Under the pieces are notes generated by a model, which worked only from the letters and a program-made list of their open reading frames with translations, ran no database searches and was not told where the DNA came from. The translations under genes and the position numbers were made by a program. A stretch of DNA of 29,489 nucleotides from Plantago elongata. Taxonomy: Eukaryota > Streptophyta > Magnoliopsida > Lamiales > Plantaginaceae. Below are positions 23,176-29,489 of this stretch, piece after piece. Positions within the stretch are counted from its first letter, which is position 1; the number at the start of each line of letters is the position of its first letter. Where the stretch lies: NCBI GenBank assembly GCA_036897095.1, contig JAYMSP010001708.1, forward strand, positions 1 to 29,489, given 5' to 3'.

Positions 23176-24481
23176 ATGTCGAAAAATGTAGACTCAGTGT
23201 ACATCTCCAATTTTCTGGAAGATTGGCAAGTGCATGATGTGAGACAAATGTTACAGAAGTTCTGGCCCGTAAATGATATTTTTATGCCTTTCAACCGGAA
23301 TAAGGCAGGGAAACGCTTCATTTTTGCAAGGTTTAGAAAAGAAGTGCAGCTGAATGAGGTTATTGATTCTTTAAAGGTTTTTTGGATTGGGAGATACAAG
23401 ATAATTGCGAACCAGGCTAGGTTTGTTAGATTGAATGAGGAGAAGTCGTTGAAGGATCAAGGGGTTAAGGATTTACCGAGTGTTGGGAAGGCAAAACTAA
23501 CAATTGGTAAGTCAAGTTTTAGAAATACAGAGGTTAGTTATTTGGAATCAGTACGACAAGGGGTGGCTCTGGAGGCATACATACAACCCTTCTTTGGTGG
23601 GTTTGAGGTCAACTGAGGAAATGCAGGGTGGTCAAGGGAGGAGCAAAGGGCACCTAGTCAAGTAAAGAGTCATATTTTTCAGGAGCATAGATCGACTTCT
23701 CAACTGAGAAAGGAAGGTAATGTTATTTTCATGATGACATTCTTTCCTGAAAAGGAATGTGTTGAATGGACAAGACGTTGTGTAAGTTGTGGTATAATCA
23801 AAGGAATCAATATGGTGGAAGTGGTTGACTTACTGCTAACAAAAGGGTACGATGAGGTGAAAGTATCTCAAAGGTCGAGTGATCTCTGGGTTATCGAGTT
23901 AAAATCAAGGGAGGATCAAATTAAAATTTTGCAGGAGGATCCAGCTTGGTTACCGCTGATGTTCATCTTTATTCATCCGTGGGAGGAAATGGACGTGAGT
24001 GGGAGAAGAGAAGTTTGGCTTAACGTGCATGGGGTTCGGGGTTAATTTGCATGCATGGTGTCCTCAATTCTTCAAGAAAACTGGAAATTGGTTAGGAAAA
24101 TCTTTGGATGTTTCTCATGAGACCTTATCCAAATCGGATCTTAAAATTGGAAGAATTCTTATTGAGATGCCAACTTTTTATCGAATTAATGATGTCTTTA
24201 AGGTCAAAGTTTGGAAGAAGACATTTGAGATTAAAGTCATGAAATCAAATTGCAGTCATTACAGTGTTCACACGCTAAATGTGGAGGAAATATCCTCGGA
24301 AGAGGAAGTGGAAGAGTCTGAGCCGGACGATGTAGATTCAACGGATGAATCTGAGGAAGCGGACCTGGCTATTGATGAGGAGAGGAGACATGAATTGATT
24401 GGGATTCTAATTTGGATTGGGATGGGGAGTCGGGTCTTGGAAACTGTATGGAGGGTTTGGATTTTTATGAAAATGAATTAA
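23176..24481 (+). pseudogene. RRM-type ORF1 remnant of LINE copy B
   Basis: ATG at 23176 starts MSKNVDSVYISNF. An RRM-like fold follows, with RNP2-like SVYISNF and RNP1-like KRFIFARF around 23305-23340, ending IIANQARF. The frame stops at 23616. A later frame (from 23731) has the DUF4283-like DLWVIELKSREDQIKIL and IHPWEEMD region, then shifts into REVWLNVHG / LHAWCPQFFKKTGNWLGK. An acidic stretch, SSEEEVEESEPDD, follows at about 24295-24370. ORF1 proteins of this type coat LINE RNA. Confidence 0.75.
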
Positions 24482-25391
24482 TGGAGAAAGGAGATTATAT
24501 ACAACCGGATGTAACTAATTCCCATATTGTTTTCGAAAGGGATAAGTTGGGATCTCTAGGAACTTATGAAGTTATAATTGAAGACAATAGAGGTGTTATA
24601 CACAGGATTTAGAGTTGAGTAATAAAGGAATAGGTTGGTTTGTTGTTGGGCCAGGAAACTGTGCCTATTGGTACGAATTCGGATGGATGGATGGCTTGGA
24701 AAATAATATTATGTAGGTAGGTCTGGGAATTAGTCGTCCAAGTGTTGATTTGATCCAAGAAAGAAGGAGGGTCAACAATGCTAACTAAATTGAAGATATT
24801 ATTTACACGAATGGTTCTGTCCTGACTCACATTTGTTGGGGGAACTGAATAATAATTCTGGAGTTTGCATAGAGAGTAGGGAGGAAACTGTGTTAGAGGA
24901 AGAAGAGTCGGAGGATCCTTTTAATCTATATCCCCTTATCCTCAACCAAGAGAATTCAATCCAAGAGGAGCGCAAGATATCTTTGTTGGAGGACAATCAG
25001 AAGAACATGAATGGCAAGAAGGGTCGTCCTGGTGAAGGAAACAGAGGCAGTTCGAGTAGAGTTGTTAATGAGACTGTATCGGAAGTTGGTGTTGTAAAAC
25101 AATGGCGAAGAGGGTGTCATGTTAAAAGTGTCTATAGAGACAAAGGATTGGAGGTTGTATTACTGGAAGGGGGAATTTTTCCATCCGATTCTGAAATTAA
25201 AAGATGTAACAATCTCTCTTTAGAAGTGGAGAGCTCGATGTGGTAAATCTATGGTGTATCGGTTCTGGTATAGTGTTGTTGTCAGACAAAGAAAGGGAGG
25301 CATTTGTTCAATCATTTTCGGAATGGGAAGACAGTTTGGTTCAGAAGGGTGTGGGGAGTGAGGAAGAGCAAGTTAAGGAGATGATACATGG

Positions 25392-27680
25392 TTGCTATGG
25401 CGGATTGCGAGCTTTAATATTCGTTGGGGGGGTGAAGAGGAGTGCGATGCGGGAGTTTGTAGCTACAAAAAAAAAGTGGAGTTTTTGTGCTTGCAGGAAA
25501 CCAAACTGGATAATGTGGATAAAATATTGTCGTGTACACTATGGGGAAATTCAGAATGTGTTTGGATGTATAGTGGTTCAGATGGCGCTTCGGGAGGTCT
25601 TTGTTGCTTGTGTAATCGTATTGATAGATTCCTTCTTTCAAAGGCTTGGTTGGAAAAATGGCCAAATGTCTCTCAAATCGGGATGAAGAGGAAAGTATCG
25701 AATCATGGTGTTGTTCTCTTGAAAGAAGTAACGAAAGATTGGGGTCCCAAACCTTTTCAAGTTTTTGAGTTGGTGCTTAAAGGAACCGGTATTTCGTGAG
25801 ATGGTGGAAGAAGAGTGGAAGAATGCCAAAGTAGAGAGGTGGAGTGGCTTCATAATTCGGGAGAAATTGAATATGGTAAAAGAAAGAATCAAACAGTGGC
25901 ATCAAGAGAACTATGGGAATGTGGACAAAATAATTGAGAAAGTAGTTGCACGAGTAGAAGAATTGGATCGGAAAATGGAAGAAGAAGGGCTAGCGGAAGA
26001 TGAGATTTTGGAAAAGAAAAAAGAATGGTTGAACTTGAATAAACTGTTGGAAATAAAAGATCATACCAAATACCAACAAGCTAGAAACAAATGGATTCAA
26101 GAAGGGGACACAAACTCGAGCTTCTTTCATAGATGTGTGGAGAGGAAAGATCGTTGGAAATAAATTGAAAGGTGTTTGGGTAAACAAGAAATGGTACGAA
26201 GAGATGAACGAAGTGAAAGAAAATGTCAGGAATCACTTTGAAAATCAGTTTGTGGATTATGAAAAGAGGTACAATAGCCTTCCTGGGGCTCTGGCCGGCA
26301 GTAAGCTCAGTCCGTCGGCTATGGAAGAGCTCGAGGCACCTTTTTCAGCGACGGAAATACGTTCGGTAGTATGGTTGTGGCCTAGACAAGAGCCCAGGTG
26401 CGGAAGTCTTCAATTTTCACTTCCATATAGCATTTGGGAGACAATGAAAGTGGACTTGATGGCTTTATTCAACGATTTCCACTCTAATGCCAAATTAGTT
26501 CGGGGTTTGAATTCTTCTTTCATCACTCTTATACCGAAGTGTACAAGTCCAATTGCGATTGAGGAATTCCCATATCTCTTATTGGTGGAGTGTACAAGGT
26601 GATAGCGAAAGTTCTTTCGTTGGGACTCGAAAAGGTGTTGTGGGAGGTGATTGGGTGGAATCAATCGACTTTCTTGGCTGGTCATAATATTCTTGATGGC
26701 ATTGTTGTTGCAAATGAAGTGGTGGATGAGGCAAGGAAGAAGAAAAATAAAATGTTCATGTTTAAGAATGATTATGCTAAGGCGTATAACTGGGTGAATT
26801 GGTGTTTCCTTCTTGATATGCTGAAAATTTTGGGAGTTGGAGATAAGTGGTGTTGTTGGATTAAAGAGTGCATTTCTACGGCAGAATCTTCAGTATTCAT
26901 TAATGGGATTCCTTCGAGTTCTTTTAAATTGGGTAGAGGTCTTTGTCAAGGTAATTCGCTCTCACCTTTTCTATATCGTTTGGTTGCGGAGGGATTAAGT
27001 AGATTCATTATTAAGGCTTGTGAGAATAAAGGCTTCAAACCTACCAAAGTAAGTTGGCAAGGATGAGGTTTCGGTGTCTCATCTCCAATACGCCGACGAC
27101 TCTATCGTTTTTTGAGAGGCTAAGAAAGAGAACATTGGTGTTTTGATGAGGCATTCTTAGGTGTTTCGAATGGTATTCGGGACTGAAAATTAACTACTAA
27201 AGAGTTGTTTGATTGGTATAGGTGTGGAGAATGATGTGCTTAAGAATTGGGCAAGTATTCTTAATTGTGAGGCTGGTGTGATCCCTTTTTCTATTTGAGC
27301 TGCCTATTGGTGTTCGCCCTAGAGACAAGTATGTTTGGTCGAAGGTTGTGGTAGAGTGGAGAAGCGGCTTCAAAAATGGGAAATAACTATTTCTCTTTTG
27401 GTGGACGTGTGGTTTTACTTAAATTGGTGCTCACTTCCCTACCCATTTACTACTTGTCCTTCTTCAAAATCACGTCCATTGTCCAAAAAAGACTCATTGC
27501 ACTTATCATTTGTTTTTTGGATGTACGTAATGATCTTGTGGATGAATCGACTTATCATTTGTTTTTTGGTTGTGTGGTGGCTAATCAGGTGTGGGCAAAA
27601 ATCCAAACTTGTTGTGACGGAATCACCACCCTTTTCTTTCTCCCTTTGCTTGGGTGGTATTCCCGTCATTCTCATACATG
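25392..27680 (+). pseudogene. ORF2 (endonuclease and reverse transcriptase) remnant of LINE copy B
   Basis: The endonuclease starts ASFNIRWGG and has VEFLCLQETKL with the catalytic Glu. It then jumps from GGLCCLCN directly to RIDRFLLSKAWLEKWPNV near 25610, missing the middle of the domain. The linker has WIQEGDTNSSFFHR. RT blocks: LNSSFITLIPK, FLAGHNILDGIVVANEVVDE, MFKNDYAKAYNWVNW (first catalytic Asp kept), LGRGLCQGNSLSPFL (usual QGDPLSPFLF), then in another frame LQYADDSIVF at 27083-27112 with the YADD box intact, followed by a TGA. RLQKWENNYFSFGGRVVLLK (27358-27420) is the usual downstream region. Several stops and frame changes are present. Confidence 0.85.
27501..27569. repeat. 20-bp perfect direct repeat inside LINE copy B
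   Basis: ACTTATCATTTGTTTTTTGG occurs at 27501-27520 and again at 27550-27569, 49 bases apart. The second copy belongs to the zf-RVT coding remnant (YHLFFG). The first looks like a local duplication tied to the deletion that joined the RT tail to this domain. Confidence 0.85.
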
Positions 27681-27882
27681 ATTTGTTCCCCGTGACTCTT
27701 GGCGTGGTCTTTCGGGACGATGACATACTAGACGTCGGGGACTCCGTGTGTTTTCGAAAGTTCCTAATGTGATGGTTCCGGTTGGGTTGATTGAAGAGAC
27801 TTCGCCATGCTCTCAAGTACTTGAATTCACCAGAAGGGTTGAGTTTTGATATAAGACTAATCCTAGCTGATTCCTTTTAATC

Positions 27883-28072
27883 CAAAGTTCCCAACTTTGT
27901 TATTGAGTTGCTTCCCAAGCTAAGTACTTAGGGGTACCTCAAGGTTTTTCCACAATCTCCCAGATTGTATAGTTCCTCACCTCATTACAAGGGTTTGTCC
28001 GTAGTCTCCTAGACTAATAATAATTAGTTCCTCCATCACTTAAAGTGGTTTTTTCATAATCTTTGAAATTAT
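27883..28072. repeat. Array of short three-base-loop hairpins
   Basis: Successive mini-palindromes with different stems: CAAAGTT-CCC-AACTTTG (27883-27899), GCTT-CCC-AAGC (27910-27920), CTAAGTACTTAG (27920-27931), ACAATCT-CCC-AGATTGT (27952-27968), TAGTCT-CCT-AGACTA (28002-28016), CACT-TAA-AGTG (28037-28047) and ATAATCT-TTG-AAATTAT with one mismatch (28056-28072). The last three main hairpins sit about 49 and 55 bases apart and are followed by similar AGTTCCTC / GGTTCTCC words, so they look like diverged copies of one unit whose pairing was kept. Function unknown; possibly part of an LTR leader. Confidence 0.7.
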
Positions 28073-28155
28073 ATAGGTTCTCCCTTCTTCCTTTCCTTCA
28101 CGCTTGATTGGTAGGTTGTTTATCTCCTTGGTGTTGTAAATGTATTGTCCAAACT

Positions 28156-28298
28156 AAGTAAGAAAGAAGTATGCGTTCTCAACAGTTGAAGTTCTTTCTT
28201 CACTTGGTAAATTTCCAAATCCTACAAGGTGAAAGGATGTTGAGAAAATTGTGACTTGAAACTTTGCATGTTTCAGGAGCCAAATGCTCCCTTTTATA
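28156..28298 (-). promoter_or_regulatory. TATA-like site and hairpins, possible LTR promoter
   Basis: On the minus strand TATAAAAG (28291-28298) is followed at once by GGAGC-ATTTG-GCTCC, a 5-bp stem with a 5-base loop (28276-28290). Further on lies a longer imperfect inverted repeat whose arms are 28156-28168 and 28192-28205. A TATA box followed by a structured leader is typical of LTR retrotransposons. I could not find TG..CA ends or a 5-bp duplication, so this remains a suggestion. Confidence 0.3.
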
Positions 28299-28808
28299 GT
28301 GTAGTATAGTTCTCTTTAAGAATAATCCGTTGGATAATTAATATATCATTGTTGAAGCGTATGTCAATCACTAAAGAGAGTAGTACACCGTCGTCAGTTC
28401 ATCTATTTGACAGGAATGTATATTTTGGCAAATGCACTACTATACTGCTTTAACAATGGATTAACTCCATATCTACTTCCTCTAGCAAATAGTTTACTTG
28501 GCAATTTTGAAAGCTTTTCGTCATACTTTATACCACTCGACACTTTTTAGTATATACCGCTTTTATGATATTTAATTTACTTTTATTTTTTTATGAACGA
28601 CACCCATAATATATAATTATACATTAGTTCAAATTAAAATATAATTTTGAAACATATAAAATATTTAGTTTAAATAAAATATTTTCTATGTAATTATTAC
28701 AACGCATTTTAAGGTACTCATGTCTTCAAAATTTTAACACTTTTCAATCTGCGATATCATCTCCGATTGCGTCCAAATGATCTCGTAAGTAACCATTGCA
28801 AGCTCGGT
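28299..28808. other. Intergenic DNA, possibly partly U3 of an LTR remnant
   Basis: AT-rich, no gene, no clear repeat structure. The part next to 28299 could be the U3 side of the suspected LTR. Confidence 0.3.
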
Positions 28809-28818
28809 TTCATGCATT

Positions 28819-28924
28819 TGATAGTTTTTTCTTTTTTTGGTTTTTTTTGAAACAACAAAATAACTCGAATCCCAACCTATTAATTAAAGAGAAAGTGGCT
28901 TACTAACTGAGCTATACTTCGTTA
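28819..28924 (-). mobile_element. tRNA-derived SINE with 10-bp target duplication
   Basis: On the minus strand, just inside the 5' end, TAGCTCAGTTAGTAAGCC matches a tRNA-type box A (TRGCNNAGYNGG). About 35 bases later GGGATTCGAGTT resembles box B (GGTTCGANTCC). An A-rich tail with several A-runs follows. The perfect repeat TTCATGCATT flanks the element at 28809-28818 and 28925-28934. Internal RNA polymerase III promoter, A-rich tail and target duplication together identify a SINE or SINE-like retroposed tRNA fragment. At 106 bp it is at the short end for plant SINEs. Confidence 0.75.
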
Positions 28925-29091
28925 TTCATGCATTGGTTAGTTAGTACCATGTTTGCAGATTTTCATTTAACTTATACATCGTGTGGAACAACACCATGAT
29001 GCTCGTAGACTCACCTTTGTCTAGCAAACGTGTGCAATTTGACTATATTTCGTCCTTGTAGCCATGTTGCTACTGTGGTTGTCATATCTAA

Positions 29092-29196
29092 GGGGTTATT
29101 TGTTATACAATTCAAATTGACAAAACTCGATTCAAATGGCCTGTTTTATAATTTGAATCGGATTTTGCCAATTTGAATTGTATAACAAACAGCCCC
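29092..29196. mobile_element. Small palindromic MITE (105 bp)
   Basis: Two 46-base arms, starting GGGGTTATTTGTTATACAAT on the plus strand and GGGGCTGTTTGTTATACAAT on the minus strand, flank a 13-base centre. The arms differ at five positions, all transitions. The GGGGCTGTTTG-type end suggests a PIF/Harbinger- or hAT-derived MITE. Flanking bases (TAA left, AAA right) give at best a degraded 3-bp duplication. Transcribed, it would form a long hairpin RNA. Confidence 0.75.
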
Positions 29197-29489
29197 AAAT
29201 CTTCTTCAGCTTCATAACTTACTTCTTTGAAAACCTAAGACATATACACGTTCTACTAAGCTAATTATCACGCCCCGAGACCGCAGTGTGGGTCCCGCTA
29301 CACTTAATATTCATTTAATAATATATTCGCCACTCTGCCTGTTGGCGTGACCGGCCGTGTGAACATTATCCGTCCACACGCAACCTTATCCACCTGTCAG
29401 TCTCAAAGATAATTATCATAATATAAAAAGCCAACCAACGGGCCACTAAAATTTTTCAAACCATAATCTACATCAAAGTTTTAGCGAAA
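29197..29489. other. Window-end DNA, unidentified
   Basis: No gene. From 29270 the sequence becomes GC-richer (CACGCCCCGAGACCGCAG, then GTGACCGGCCGTGTG). ATCACGCCCCG-like words are frequent in plant repeats, but too little is present to classify. Confidence 0.35.

Larger units (their letters stand above)
23020..27700 (+). mobile_element. Degenerate L1-type LINE with RRM-containing ORF1, copy B
   Basis: Plus-strand L1-like element: an ORF1 opening with an RRM-like domain, then a DUF4283-like region and acidic tail; then ORF2 with endonuclease, reverse transcriptase and a remnant of the C-terminal zf-RVT domain (YHLFFGCVVANQVWAKI near 27555-27605). LINEs with an RRM in ORF1 are known in plants, for example the BNR family of beet. 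Stops, frameshifts and at least two internal deletions make it non-functional. The ends are approximate; I found no clear poly(A) tail or target duplication. It lies head to head with LINE copy A and belongs to a different L1 lineage. Confidence 0.85.

Noticed and set aside
24609..24996. Small minus-strand genes opposite LINE copy B
   Set aside because: These frames are antisense shadows of the LINE ORF1-ORF2 junction and resemble no known protein.
28819..28924. Functional tRNA gene
   Set aside because: Box A is good but there is no acceptor stem pairing or credible anticodon arm, and the A-rich tail with target duplication indicates a retroposon.

Overview
This is nuclear DNA from a flowering plant, most likely a eudicot. 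It is AT-rich, the genes have short exons and GT-AG introns, the protein families are plant-specific, and much of the remainder is transposon debris. Nothing in the sequence fixes the species. There is no bacterial-style operon or defence locus.

Three host genes are recognisable. (1) Positions 912-4477, minus strand: a five-exon gene for a secreted PL1 pectate lyase of 427 residues, with an intact frame across all joins and a TATA box near 4722. (2) Positions 8813-14573, plus strand: an eight-exon gene for a 1195-residue PB1-domain Raf-like protein kinase (plant MAPKKK, Raf group B), with a CT-rich leader exon far upstream and short upstream ORFs at the start codon. (3) Positions 15167-16863, minus strand, tail to tail with the kinase: a broken NCED-type carotenoid dioxygenase, with three one-base frameshifts in homopolymer runs and one in-frame stop.

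The rest is mobile DNA. Region by region: 1-911 holds a strikingly G-free strand (8-219) and the pectate lyase 3' flank. 5087-6005 is a 919-bp hAT-type element with perfect 12-bp termini and a perfect 8-bp target duplication, lying just upstream of the pectate lyase promoter. 7172-7701 is a Stowaway-like MITE with a second one nested in it. 17244-21541 is a dead L1-type LINE on the minus strand. 21542-21665 is a TTCAG-rich repeat. 22309-22412 is a 44-bp tandem repeat. About 23020-27700 is a second, different L1-type LINE on the plus strand, whose ORF1 begins with an RRM-like domain. 27841-28300 holds an unexplained array of tiny three-base-loop hairpins plus a TATA-like site, perhaps part of an LTR. 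28819-28924 is a tRNA-derived SINE with a 10-bp target duplication. 29092-29196 is a small palindromic MITE.

The host genes show no sign of acting in one pathway: cell-wall pectin cleavage, kinase signalling and (formerly) abscisic acid synthesis. I found no convincing new multi-gene system. The least explained signals are the hairpin array at 27883-28072, the 212-base G-free strand at 8-219, and the overlapping palindromes at 22606-22635.
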